23,063 bases of DNA from Fidelibacterota bacterium UBA1134 (lineage in GTDB: Bacteria; Fidelibacterota; Marinisomatia; Marinisomatales; S15-B10), in the NCBI GenBank assembly GCA_002311975.1, contig DCAL01000045.1:1-23063 (forward strand), given 5' to 3'. Below, piece after piece: positions 7,260-15,820 of the stretch. How positions within the stretch are numbered: the stretch's first letter is position 1; each line of letters starts with the position of its first letter. A program made the position numbers and the translations under genes. The notes beneath the pieces are model-generated. The model worked only from the letters and a program-made list of their open reading frames with translations, was not told the origin of the DNA and did no database searches.

Positions 7260-8378
7260 ATGATCAGAGAAATACTTATTGTCGCCGGTGAAACATCAGG
7301 GGACGAACACGCGTCCGGACTGGTACGGGAAATCAATCAGCTTGACCCCAACCTGTCATTTTTCGGTATAGGCGGTGAAAGGCTGGCTGAAGAGGGGGTC
7401 TCGGTGGTGGAACATATCGACACGATGGCGATCATGGGGTTTACAGAGGTTGTCAGCCGATATAGTCATCTCCGTCGGGTCTATAACAGATTGTTGCGGG
7501 AAGTTGAGATCAGAAAGCCTGCCCGGGCAATTCTTGTGGACTATCCTGGTTTCAACTTGAAGTTGGCACAAGCGCTTCGCAAATTGGGAGTGCCCATTAT
7601 ATACTTCATTTCGCCACAATTGTGGGCTTGGCGCGAGAAGCGGGTGGAAATCATTCGGGAGTGTGTGGATCAGATGATCTGTATTTTCCCTTTTGAGGAG
7701 GCGTGGTACAATGAGCGGGGCGTGAACGCAAACTTTATCGGGCATCCGTTTATGGACAGAGAGCCGCCGACTTGTTCGAGAGGGGAATTTGCGGCACGGC
7801 ACGGTATTGAGAAGGACGAAACTATTGTCTGTCTCATGCCGGGAAGCAGACAGCAGGAAGTTGCTCGCCACATGCCGGCGATGGTTCAGGCTGTTGGACA
7901 GATACGCGAACACCGCCCTAATGTGAAAGCTATTATCGCTAAAAGTGAGCTCGTGACAATAGTGAGCCCCCTGGCGGAAGGTATCATGGTCGAGGATGAA
8001 GAACCCGTCCTTTCCCTGGTGCACGCCGATGTCGCCGTTGTTGCATCGGGAACAGCTACGGTAGAGGCAGCGCTATACGGCATCCCATCGGTAGTTATCT
8101 ACCGGTTGTCTCCGTTGAGTTGGATGATCGCCAGGAAAGTCGCAAAGACGCCATTCATCGCAATGCCGAATCTCATTGCGGGCAGAGAAGTCTTGCCTGA
8201 ATTGCTGCAGGGCGATGCAACGGCGGAGAGGATCTCATATCAGATGCGAGAACTCTTAGATTCGGCAGAAAACAGACAAGCGATGAAAGAGGGGCTGAAA
8301 GAGGTTCGGCAGAAGATGGGCCGCCCGGGCGCTCTAGGGAGGGGAGCCCGTCTAATAGTTGACAGAATGGAGGCGTAA
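7260..8378 (+). CDS. lpxB: Lipid-A-disaccharide synthase
   Basis: 372 residues, normal length. Condenses UDP-2,3-diacylglucosamine with lipid X to form the tetra-acylated disaccharide of lipid A on the inner face of the cytoplasmic membrane. Motifs: AGETSGDEHAS at the N-terminus, VDYPGFNLKLA, the signature YFISPQLWAWREKRV, FPFEEAWY, IGHPFMDR, MPGSRQQEV, and the donor-binding C-terminal segment VASGTATVEAALYGIPSVV followed by YRLSPLSW and PNLIAGREVLPELLQ. Its last 20 nt overlap the proposed start of the next gene. Confidence 0.95.
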   Translation: MIREILIVAGETSGDEHASGLVREINQLDPNLSFFGIGGERLAEEGVSVVEHIDTMAIMGFTEVVSRYSHLRRVYNRLLREVEIRKPARAILVDYPGFNLKLAQALRKLGVPIIYFISPQLWAWREKRVEIIRECVDQMICIFPFEEAWYNERGVNANFIGHPFMDREPPTCSRGEFAARHGIEKDETIVCLMPGSRQQEVARHMPAMVQAVGQIREHRPNVKAIIAKSELVTIVSPLAEGIMVEDEEPVLSLVHADVAVVASGTATVEAALYGIPSVVIYRLSPLSWMIARKVAKTPFIAMPNLIAGREVLPELLQGDATAERISYQMRELLDSAENRQAMKEGLKEVRQKMGRPGALGRGARLIVDRMEA

Positions 8379-9042
8379 GGTCTTTAAGGAAGCGAAACGC
8401 AAATTGAGCCTTATGGTGGGGGCAGTCTTCGGGAAGTATTTTCTGGACATTATCTTTGGACTGAGCAGAAAAATCACCATCAACAATGAGGCACTTGACG
8501 ACTTGTTACGTAAAGAGAGGAGTGTAATAGTTTGTTCATGGCATGGCCGGCTACTGTTTCCCTTTTATGATCTGAGAAACAGAAAGCCCATTGGCTTGGC
8601 GGGGATGCATCACGATGCTGAATTGATAACGCGGGTGGGTGAAAAGATGGGGTGGAAAATGATTAGGGGGTCAAGTTCGGAGGGGGGAACCACGGGGTTT
8701 AGACAGATGGTGAAAGTGGGAAAGGGAGGCAAAGCACTTATGTTTATTACACCTGACGGTCCAAAGGGTCCCTCAAGAAGAGCCAAGGACGGTGCTGTAA
8801 GAATAGCCATGGCAACGGGAGCCGTTCTGTTGCCTGTGTCGGGGCAGGCAAGGCGCCGATGGGAGGCTGTTAACTGGGAAACATTTGTTGTTCCCAAGCC
8901 TTTTGGGACAATCTGTTGTGTGTACGGAGAGCCTATTGAAATGTCAGCGGGAGGTAATATGGATGATTACAGAAGAATGTTGGAACAAGAGCTTGAAAGG
9001 GTGGAGCGTCAGGCAGATGAGGCAGTTGCACGGAAAACGTAG
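8359..9042 (+). CDS. DUF374 lysophospholipid acyltransferase-like protein
   Basis: 227 residues from a TTG at 8359; internal TTG 8404 or ATG 8413 are alternative starts, none with a strong ribosome site. The family belongs to the LPLAT acyltransferase fold, and some relatives act as lipid A or Kdo acyltransferases. Visible motifs: CSWHGRLLFPFYDLR (HGR in the position of the catalytic His block), MHHDAELITR, RGSSSEGGTTGFRQM, ITPDGPKGPSRRAKDGAV and VYGEPI. The location between lpxB and lpxK supports a role in lipid A acylation, though the acyl donor and step are not known. It overlaps lpxK by 26 nt. Confidence 0.85.
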   Translation: MTEWRRKVFKEAKRKLSLMVGAVFGKYFLDIIFGLSRKITINNEALDDLLRKERSVIVCSWHGRLLFPFYDLRNRKPIGLAGMHHDAELITRVGEKMGWKMIRGSSSEGGTTGFRQMVKVGKGGKALMFITPDGPKGPSRRAKDGAVRIAMATGAVLLPVSGQARRRWEAVNWETFVVPKPFGTICCVYGEPIEMSAGGNMDDYRRMLEQELERVERQADEAVARKT

Positions 9043-10078
9043 CTATCTTCTATTCCCGTTAGCGCTGTTCTACTGGGGCGTCCTTTTCTGGCGTAACATC
9101 TTCTATGCCGTCGGTTTCTTCCTGACGCAGAAACTTCCCGTACCGGTGATCAGTGTGGGGAATCTCACTGTAGGTGGTACGGGCAAAACGCCCATGGTGA
9201 TCTACCTAGCGCAGGAACTGGAAGGGATGGGTAAGAAAGTGGCAATCATCAGCCGCGGCTATAAGAGGAAGACAACGGGGACGCTGGTCGTGTCTGATGG
9301 GGAGAAGATCGTAACCTCGTGGGAAGAAGCCGGGGACGAGCCGTATCTCATGGCAAAGCGCCTGCCAATGATAGCGGTGGTGGTGGATGAGGCGCGCTAC
9401 CGCGGCGGCCTGCACGCCGTACAGCAATTCAATCCTGAGGTGATCCTTTTGGATGATGCCTTTCAGCATCGCCAGCTTGAACGAGATTTAGATATAGTGC
9501 TTCTGAACAGTCAGGACGTGCCCCAGGCGTACAAGCTTCTCCCCTACGGTAGACTCCGTGAGCCGTGGTTTTATCTACGTCGTGCTGATATCGTCTTCTG
9601 GACCAAGGTAAACCTAACGCGTGGATCGTCCGGCCGATCGCCCCACGCCGCAATTAGAAGCAAGCCGTTGCAGGCGAAGGTACCCGTGTTCAGCAGCAGA
9701 ATGGTAGCCGATAGTCTCTTGCGCGATTCAGCCGGAAACGGTGTACAGTTGACGCAGATCAAAGGAAAAAAGGTGTATCTCTTTTGTGGCATAGGAGATC
9801 CGGAGTCCTTTCGTTCACTGATCCAAAAGGCCGGCGCCAACATTATCGGCTTCAGGGTGTTTCAGGACCACCATCATTACATAAAAGCAGAAGTGGGGGG
9901 GATCATTGAAGACGCCGCGGTTCTCGGAGCTGAGATGATCATTACAACTGAAAAGGATAGTTTCAAGATGGAACGCTTCTTGACGGAAGAAGATAGTATC
10001 CATTCGCTCGGTATCGGCTTTGTTCCGTCGGCAGAGGGAGAGAGGGCGCTGGTGGAGATGATAGAGCGGCTTTGGTAA
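9017..10078 (+). CDS. lpxK: Tetraacyldisaccharide 4'-kinase
   Basis: 353 residues. Phosphorylates the 4' position of the lipid A disaccharide using ATP at the inner membrane. An N-terminal membrane-associated helix (LLFPLALFYWGVLFWR) precedes the Walker A loop VGGTGKTPM (residues 52-60), then SRGYKRKTTG, GDEPYLMAKR, the DDAFQHR catalytic segment, LLPYGRLREP, CGIGDPESF, FRVFQDHHHY and TTEKDSFKM. The frame is open upstream to 8885 within the acyltransferase gene; ATG 9017 gives the normal family N-terminus (xxxYWGVLFWRN) and a 26-nt overlap. Last gene of the operon. Confidence 0.93.
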   Translation: MRQLHGKRSYLLFPLALFYWGVLFWRNIFYAVGFFLTQKLPVPVISVGNLTVGGTGKTPMVIYLAQELEGMGKKVAIISRGYKRKTTGTLVVSDGEKIVTSWEEAGDEPYLMAKRLPMIAVVVDEARYRGGLHAVQQFNPEVILLDDAFQHRQLERDLDIVLLNSQDVPQAYKLLPYGRLREPWFYLRRADIVFWTKVNLTRGSSGRSPHAAIRSKPLQAKVPVFSSRMVADSLLRDSAGNGVQLTQIKGKKVYLFCGIGDPESFRSLIQKAGANIIGFRVFQDHHHYIKAEVGGIIEDAAVLGAEMIITTEKDSFKMERFLTEEDSIHSLGIGFVPSAEGERALVEMIERLW

Positions 10079-10099
10079 GCCTGCTTACCCGACAGGCTT
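10077..10099. terminator. Hairpin between convergent genes
   Basis: AAGCCTG, 9-nt loop, CAGGCTT: a perfect 7-bp stem overlapping the lpxK stop codon and ending 7 nt before the end of the convergent 1238-residue gene. It lacks a T-tract on either strand, so at most a weak or Rho-assisted stop for both operons. Confidence 0.35.
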
Positions 10100-10105
10100 G
10101 GAAAA

Positions 10106-13100
10106 TTACTGGGCCTGCAGGGCACCCATGGTAAACATGGCTCCCACAAACGCCAAGAGGAGCGGCCAGCTGGTGGAGACAAACTGTTGTGAGGATGGAT
10201 CCTCAAAGACGTGGATCTGGAACTCGTGGCTGGTGGTTGTACCCCGCTCATCGATTGCCGCCAGAACAATATCGTTCACCCCCCGCTGAGCCATGCGTGG
10301 CTTCCATCGTAACATTCCCGTCTCCGGGTCGAAGCGGGCGTACTTGGGGATCTTCACCGGTCTCAGCTTCACTAGGTCGCCGTTCAGGTCTTCCACTACC
10401 ATGCGGTAACGGTATTCAAAATTGGTGAGAGCCACCGGCTTCGGTTGCGAGAGAACATGAGGAGAAATATTCACAAACAGCTTCGTCTCTTGGCGGTCCA
10501 CAGTATAACTGTCTGATACCTCAAGCGCAAACAGTCGGCTGTTGATCTGAGATGGCGTTGGCATCCACGTGATGCGCCCATCGCGGCCGATCTGCATCCC
10601 CTTGGGCGCTTTCGAAAGATTGTAGGCAAGCTCCCGGTCGGAGTTCTTATCTTCGACGACTACCTTGTATTTATACAGCTCACCCACCCGGGCAGTCTTG
10701 GGCGCCGTGGAAATTATGGTGGGAGGATGATTGATGTAAAGATCAAAACTCTGCTCATCCTTGGTATAACCGTCAGAGACCATGTACGTGACCACGTGCG
10801 AATCGTACTGTTTCAATGTGGGCGTCCACGAAAGTGTGCCAAGATTTTCATCCACAAACATTCCGTCAGGAAAATCAAGTAATGTGTAGCGGATAAAGGG
10901 GACCCTCTCCACCAGCACCTTTGGCGGCTTTCCTTTGCTACCTTCGAAGAAGTGCCACAGCGCATCCCTAATTTTTACGGTGCGGCCTCCAACTTCTTTA
11001 ATGATGATGATAAGCTGCTCATCTTCATAGAATACATCCTGGATGTAGCGCTTAAGGTTGATTCTGGCTACCGTCTCTTCTTCGGTTTCATCAGCGGCGG
11101 CGCCCGTCTCTTCGTTCACATCGATGAGGATCGATTTCTTTATCTTGAATTCACCGATGTAGCGATCGATGTTCTCCCGAAAAACATCATCGCCGATCTC
11201 TATGGTATAGACGCGCGTCTTTTCCACGTCATAGACGGGTGTAACGTGGGAGTACGTCATCAGCGAGCCGCCGTTGAGATCCTTCGTGGCAATCTGATAT
11301 GTGTAAGCTTCGCCTACGGATCCGAGTGTTGCAGGCTCTGAGATAATATTGATATCGGCATTAACGAAGAAATCGAACGACTTAACAATCAGTTCGCGCC
11401 CGTCTGATATTTCAATCTCAGCCGTAGAGAAGTCAAGATTTCCCTCTGTGGGGACCCACAGGATTCGCCCGGTGGAAGGATCGACTCTCATCCCTTTCGG
11501 CAGAGACAGCGGCTCATAGCGTAAGACGTCGAATTCGTTGGGATCATCCACCAGCAGTTGAAAATTGAAGGTGTCGCCGAGGGCAATTTTTGTCATGGGA
11601 TCCGGGATTGAGGTCAGCACAGGCGGATGGTTGACAAAAATCGCAACTCTCTGAGTATCAGCCGCAATGCCGTGGTTGGCGGAGATGACAAATCGTTGCG
11701 TATCAATCTGTGTACTCTGTGGCGTCCACGAAATGAGTCCCGTATTGTCCACCATCATACCGTAGGGCGAGCGCTGAAGCGCAAACAGAAGTTCCTCCTT
11801 CTTGTCCTCCGGCATGCGCACCTCGAGTTGATAGCGGTACTCTTCTGCCACGGTTGCCTCCACGATGGGCGCCGATGTGATGATAACTTGCCCGCGGGAA
11901 TACAGCTTAAAATTCTGCACGTCGCGGTCAAAGCCGTCCGAGACGACGACCCTTACATCATAGATGTTGATATGCGACAGGTCGGTTTGCCATGTGACCA
12001 AACCGTCCTGACTGACGGACATGCCGGCAGGATTTTTCTCCAGTGTGTATCTCAGATGAGCGTCGTCATTTTGGTCAACGGCAATCACCTGATAGGAGAA
12101 AAGGTTGCCCGCGACGAATTCCGTTCCCCTGGGAAAAGAGGTAATCTGGGGAGGATCATTCACATAAATCCAGAAACGGGATTCTATCGTCGCAAGCTCG
12201 GGGATCACTTGGTAGGTGACAATGCCGTTTTCATCGGTGGTGATAATGTCTATGGTTTCCCCTATCTTCATCTTCAGAAGGAAGGAGAGCTCGTAGGCTC
12301 CCAGCTGGGATTCGTCGGGTACCCATTCGATGGAACGCGTTTCGTAGTGAAAGTACATACCTCTCGGCGGTGGCTTGATCCAGCGGAAGCTGAAGAATTC
12401 ACGATCGGGGTCTTCCGGAATGGTGTAGGCAAATGTCTGATTCACCGGCAGTACATAGGTGGGCAATACGCCCAGCGGCAACGGTCGTCCTTCGGCAGGC
12501 GGGATTACAGGGGGCTCTTCGATGGGCGCTTCCACCAGAGCTTGCGGGATGTAGGTATCGATGAGGATCTCTTCCGGGTATTCGGGAACAGAGCCGAGTT
12601 CAAAGTAGAAGATTTCACTCACTTCGCCGGTCCAGCCGCCCGCGATGACGGTGCCGAGATAGATATCGTCAACGATCTCGGGGATGACCGAAAAGATCTG
12701 CGCTCCACCTTCCTCCTCGGTTGCCGCAATAGAAAAAAATTCCTGCAGGGGAGGCCCTTCCCCGGTACCGCCATAGGCTAAAGTTACGATGCCCTGCTGG
12801 CCGCTTACCAAAAGGAGGTCTGCTAAATTATCGTGGTTGAAATCTGCCTGCTTCAAGTCTGATAGCGGTCCGGCATCAATCCCCAGTTCACTCACCTCAA
12901 TCTTCTGCTGAATCATGGACAGGGAGACCACATGGCCAGAGCGGAAGGGGACAAGCAGATCATCGAAGCTGTCGTTGTTCCAGTCAAGTTTGAGCAGGGC
13001 GCGGGAGAGAGGGTCGGACATGCCCGGCACGCGATGGAGCAGGCTTGGGCCAGGTGTTAACTGTCCGCTGCGGTTGACGAAGGATTGAATTCTTAATATG

Positions 13101-13822
13101 TTGCGTTCAGGGCTGAAGGCTAAGAGATCAGATTGCCCGTCGCGGTCGTAGTCAAGACCGGCGACGTGCAGGGCGCCTGAACTGGTGGAAAAGTCCGGCA
13201 GAGCGAATGACCAAAGTTCCTGAAACTGGCGATTGCCTTCAATCTCTCCCAGGCGCAGAACGGTTACTGTCGCTTCGGGGCCCCGAAGTCCAAGAGCAAG
13301 CTCTTCCTTCCCGTCACCCTCAATATCAATCACATCGATGTTGTTGATGTTAAAAAGGTTCTGAGCGTCCGCCAGCGAGAGCGTGAGAGAAGGTTGTTCT
13401 GAAAATTCACCTTCGACCCTGTCGAAAAGGTAAAGTGTGGCCAGCAGGATTTCCGGGTCCTGTTCGCTGCGGATGTTAGCGGCGACAACTATTCCCGGGA
13501 CACCACTGCCGTCAAGATCTGCCAGCACACCGTTTACGATGGAACCGTCAATGTCCTGCGGCGCATCCAGATTCCACAGAAGTTGCGGGAAGCCGAGCTC
13601 GTCAATTTCGTAATAGCCGACACGAACGACGAGTCCGCCGGCTCCTTGCCCCTCTTCAACGGTAAGAAATTCCACCAGATCATCATTATCGAGGTCATAG
13701 ACCCCGTTCATGTGATCAATCTTAAGATTCTGAGCCGAACCGTACGCTGCAATAAAGAGCATAAAAAGAGCTGATTTAAAGAGGAATCTGATCTGTGGGG
13801 ATAAAAGTGTGTATACAGACAT
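10106..13822 (-). CDS. Large membrane-anchored surface protein with FG-GAP/VCBS-like and Ig-like (He_PIG type) repeats
   Basis: 1238 residues. Signal peptide at 12-30 ending AYGSA. Residues about 35-405 are FG-GAP-like, with calcium-loop-like segments (VYDLDNDDLVEF, ADLDGSGVPG, IDIEGDGKEE, DYDRDGQSD, DFNHDNLAD). A Pro-rich hinge (430-447) leads to seven Ig-like repeats, roughly 447-555, 556-645, 646-733, 734-823, 824-1032, 1033-1119 and 1120-1206. Most show the pattern GM(x)nG(x)I/L-x-W-x-P and a terminal VN(H)PP hinge. Repeat five is interrupted by about 115 residues (862-976). A hydrophobic segment (about 1217-1235) near the C-terminus suggests anchoring. Probably exported and exposed; function unknown. 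It starts 3 nt after the stop of its paralogous upstream neighbour, so the two are co-translated. Confidence 0.85.
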   Translation of the reverse strand: MSVYTLLSPQIRFLFKSALFMLFIAAYGSAQNLKIDHMNGVYDLDNDDLVEFLTVEEGQGAGGLVVRVGYYEIDELGFPQLLWNLDAPQDIDGSIVNGVLADLDGSGVPGIVVAANIRSEQDPEILLATLYLFDRVEGEFSEQPSLTLSLADAQNLFNINNIDVIDIEGDGKEELALGLRGPEATVTVLRLGEIEGNRQFQELWSFALPDFSTSSGALHVAGLDYDRDGQSDLLAFSPERNILRIQSFVNRSGQLTPGPSLLHRVPGMSDPLSRALLKLDWNNDSFDDLLVPFRSGHVVSLSMIQQKIEVSELGIDAGPLSDLKQADFNHDNLADLLLVSGQQGIVTLAYGGTGEGPPLQEFFSIAATEEEGGAQIFSVIPEIVDDIYLGTVIAGGWTGEVSEIFYFELGSVPEYPEEILIDTYIPQALVEAPIEEPPVIPPAEGRPLPLGVLPTYVLPVNQTFAYTIPEDPDREFFSFRWIKPPPRGMYFHYETRSIEWVPDESQLGAYELSFLLKMKIGETIDIITTDENGIVTYQVIPELATIESRFWIYVNDPPQITSFPRGTEFVAGNLFSYQVIAVDQNDDAHLRYTLEKNPAGMSVSQDGLVTWQTDLSHINIYDVRVVVSDGFDRDVQNFKLYSRGQVIITSAPIVEATVAEEYRYQLEVRMPEDKKEELLFALQRSPYGMMVDNTGLISWTPQSTQIDTQRFVISANHGIAADTQRVAIFVNHPPVLTSIPDPMTKIALGDTFNFQLLVDDPNEFDVLRYEPLSLPKGMRVDPSTGRILWVPTEGNLDFSTAEIEISDGRELIVKSFDFFVNADINIISEPATLGSVGEAYTYQIATKDLNGGSLMTYSHVTPVYDVEKTRVYTIEIGDDVFRENIDRYIGEFKIKKSILIDVNEETGAAADETEEETVARINLKRYIQDVFYEDEQLIIIIKEVGGRTVKIRDALWHFFEGSKGKPPKVLVERVPFIRYTLLDFPDGMFVDENLGTLSWTPTLKQYDSHVVTYMVSDGYTKDEQSFDLYINHPPTIISTAPKTARVGELYKYKVVVEDKNSDRELAYNLSKAPKGMQIGRDGRITWMPTPSQINSRLFALEVSDSYTVDRQETKLFVNISPHVLSQPKPVALTNFEYRYRMVVEDLNGDLVKLRPVKIPKYARFDPETGMLRWKPRMAQRGVNDIVLAAIDERGTTTSHEFQIHVFEDPSSQQFVSTSWPLLLAFVGAMFTMGALQAQ

Positions 13823-13825
13823 TGA

Positions 13826-15766
13826 TTATCTCGGACGCAAAACGATGAAGAAAAGTTCCACACTTTCGCTTTCAGTTTGAGTGACAACCTGAACCCCGGT
13901 CCCTCTCCGCTCTTCAATGCTGGGACGCTTTCCTTGTAGAGCGTATTCGATTTGGTACGCGAGGCGGTGGAGACCGATATCTCCTACGCCGGGCGTCCAG
14001 ACGACGGCACGCTTTTTATCATCAAATGTTGCCCCGGGAGGAACCTCTTCGGGCTTGAAAGCCTGCATGGTTCTGCCGCCCGTTTCGAGTGAATGGGTAA
14101 ACAGCTGGCCTACAAAAAGGGTATCAGAAACCGTAACATCGGGAGGTACGTCAATTACTGTTGTCTCAGTCACATCTGAAGGCGCAAGAGAAGTCAGTTC
14201 CAGTTTTTTGACGCGACCTCGGGAGCGGAGATCTGCTGTCTCCTCTTTCACAGCTTCAGGAGAAATTTTCACCTCTTCTTTCCCAGCCCCAGCGACCACG
14301 TCACCACTGACGTCTTCTTTTTCCATAGATGTCAGTTCCATCTTCTTGATCCTTGCCCGCCCGGTGGCTGCTTCCGTGATGACCTCCCCTTCGACAATCG
14401 GAGACTCTTCAGGTTTGACGGATGCAGATTCTGATGAAGCACCGCCTTCTTCCGCTGATAATCCGGGGACAGTTTTCACAGCCGTCAGCTGTACTTGCTG
14501 CATACGCTGACTCGGAGGTCCGGACTCATCTGGAGGTGCTTCATCAGCTGCTTCCTGTTGATTTTCCGCCTGAGTGTCTGCCGCTTCAGGCGCCGGCAGC
14601 CCGTCTTCTGCATCAACAGAAGTCAGTCGAACCTTCTGCACTTTTCCCCTTGGTGAGGTAGGGGAAACTTCCTCCGGCATTGTACCGGAAGAAGCGTCAG
14701 TTGCCTCAAGTTTCAGTTCTTTAATCTTCATTCCGAGAATGCCGCGCTCGGCCCTCTCCAGCAGGATGTCGTTGATAACTTTGGGGGAAAGCTCCAATTC
14801 GTCGAATCTGAAGAGGGCGGCTGTCTCCGGTTCGATAGAGGTAACGGCCAGTTCTCCTTCTCGAACGCTTAACGCCAAAGTCTCGCCCGAGCGCAAAGGA
14901 AGAAGAACTTCTTCGTTACCATCTTCATCAATGTCAAGGGCGGTAATACCGCCACCGATCAGACCGGGCTGATCAGTGCTCGCTAAACTGATGTCTTCCT
15001 TAAATGACGGTCCTTCCACCAGATCGCCGCCTTCGTTCTCAAAGATCTGTACCTTCATTGAGGAAAATTCCTGGCTGATAGCCATGAGATCGGGGAATCC
15101 ATCACCATTATGATCTACAGTTGAGACATAAATCTGACCAAATCCTGATGAAAGGGTGCCGGTGGTGAGCAACTTGGCATCAGCGAAGCTGTCTGTTCCC
15201 CCGTCAGAATTCAGCGATAGAAGGATGATTCCCCGTTCTGGACTATTCAACGCCACCGCTACTTCGTCCCTGCCGTCGTTGTTCAGATCGATAACGGAAA
15301 TATTTGAAGGACGATGGACACCCATGTCTTCGCTGCCGCTCCAGGATACCTCCGGGTCTGGAGAAAAATCGACACCGGTCCACGTGAACAGATGAAGCCA
15401 CGCCACGCCCCCGTTTTTTGCGCCCAGCACCCCCGTTTTGGTGGTGACAATAATTTCAGGATTTCCGTCTCCGTCCAGGTCCGAGAGATCGGCATCAATG
15501 ACGCGCGAGACCGAAGTGAAGCGCCACAACTCAATATGCGATCCCATTTCGTCAATTTCGTAGTAGACGGCTGAAGATGCAAGACGGTCAGCAGTATCCC
15601 TCTTTTCGAGACTGAGGAATTCGCTGAGGCCGTCTCCGTCGAAATCGTAGGTAGCGCTCAGTGTAACGACAGCCCCGGCGTCGCCTGCTGAGAGAAGGGA
15701 TACAACATACAGTAGCGACGCAACAACACGGACAGGTGATATGAGATTGCTTATTCCGTCAGTCAT
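13826..15766 (-). CDS. Secreted FG-GAP-repeat protein with acidic linker carrying five K-x-x-LT-S motifs and a C-terminal Ig-like domain
   Basis: 646 residues from ATG 15766, which gives a signal peptide (about 12-32, ending GDAGA); a TTG at 15820 would add 18 residues in front of it. Residues about 35-330 resemble the neighbour's N-terminus (TYDFDGDGLSEFLS, YYEIDEMG, DLDGDGNPEI, DLNNDGRDEV, DHNGDGFPD, DIDEDGNEEV). Residues about 340-530 are an Ala/Glu/Pro/Ser-rich linker with five spaced motifs: KIKELKLEAT, KVQKVRLTSV, MQQVQLTAV, RIKKMELTSM and RVKKLELTSL. The C-terminal 100 residues form one Ig-like repeat of the neighbour's type (PPGATFDDKKRAVVWTP). No membrane anchor. First gene of a two-gene operon. 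Confidence 0.82.
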   Translation of the reverse strand: MTDGISNLISPVRVVASLLYVVSLLSAGDAGAVVTLSATYDFDGDGLSEFLSLEKRDTADRLASSAVYYEIDEMGSHIELWRFTSVSRVIDADLSDLDGDGNPEIIVTTKTGVLGAKNGGVAWLHLFTWTGVDFSPDPEVSWSGSEDMGVHRPSNISVIDLNNDGRDEVAVALNSPERGIILLSLNSDGGTDSFADAKLLTTGTLSSGFGQIYVSTVDHNGDGFPDLMAISQEFSSMKVQIFENEGGDLVEGPSFKEDISLASTDQPGLIGGGITALDIDEDGNEEVLLPLRSGETLALSVREGELAVTSIEPETAALFRFDELELSPKVINDILLERAERGILGMKIKELKLEATDASSGTMPEEVSPTSPRGKVQKVRLTSVDAEDGLPAPEAADTQAENQQEAADEAPPDESGPPSQRMQQVQLTAVKTVPGLSAEEGGASSESASVKPEESPIVEGEVITEAATGRARIKKMELTSMEKEDVSGDVVAGAGKEEVKISPEAVKEETADLRSRGRVKKLELTSLAPSDVTETTVIDVPPDVTVSDTLFVGQLFTHSLETGGRTMQAFKPEEVPPGATFDDKKRAVVWTPGVGDIGLHRLAYQIEYALQGKRPSIEERRGTGVQVVTQTESESVELFFIVLRPR

Positions 15767-15782
15767 CGATTGCTCAAAACGT

Positions 15783-15813
15783 ACAGAGGTGAGAATCAAC
15801 TCAACACCTCTGT
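15783..15813. promoter_or_regulatory. Inverted repeat just upstream of the FG-GAP operon start
   Basis: ACAGAGGTG and CACCTCTGT, perfect 9-bp arms with a 13-nt spacer, beginning 17 bp before ATG 15766. On the transcript it would form a hairpin in the leader; as DNA it could be an operator. It overlaps the frame that would start at TTG 15820, which is one reason to prefer ATG 15766. Confidence 0.4.
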
Positions 15814-15820
15814 TGAACAA

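Noticed and set aside
11627..12781. Long plus-strand frame (384 codons) opposite the 1238-residue gene
   Set aside because: Antisense to clear Ig-like repeats with consistent coding in the other strand; its sequence is His/Arg-rich shadow sequence without motifs.
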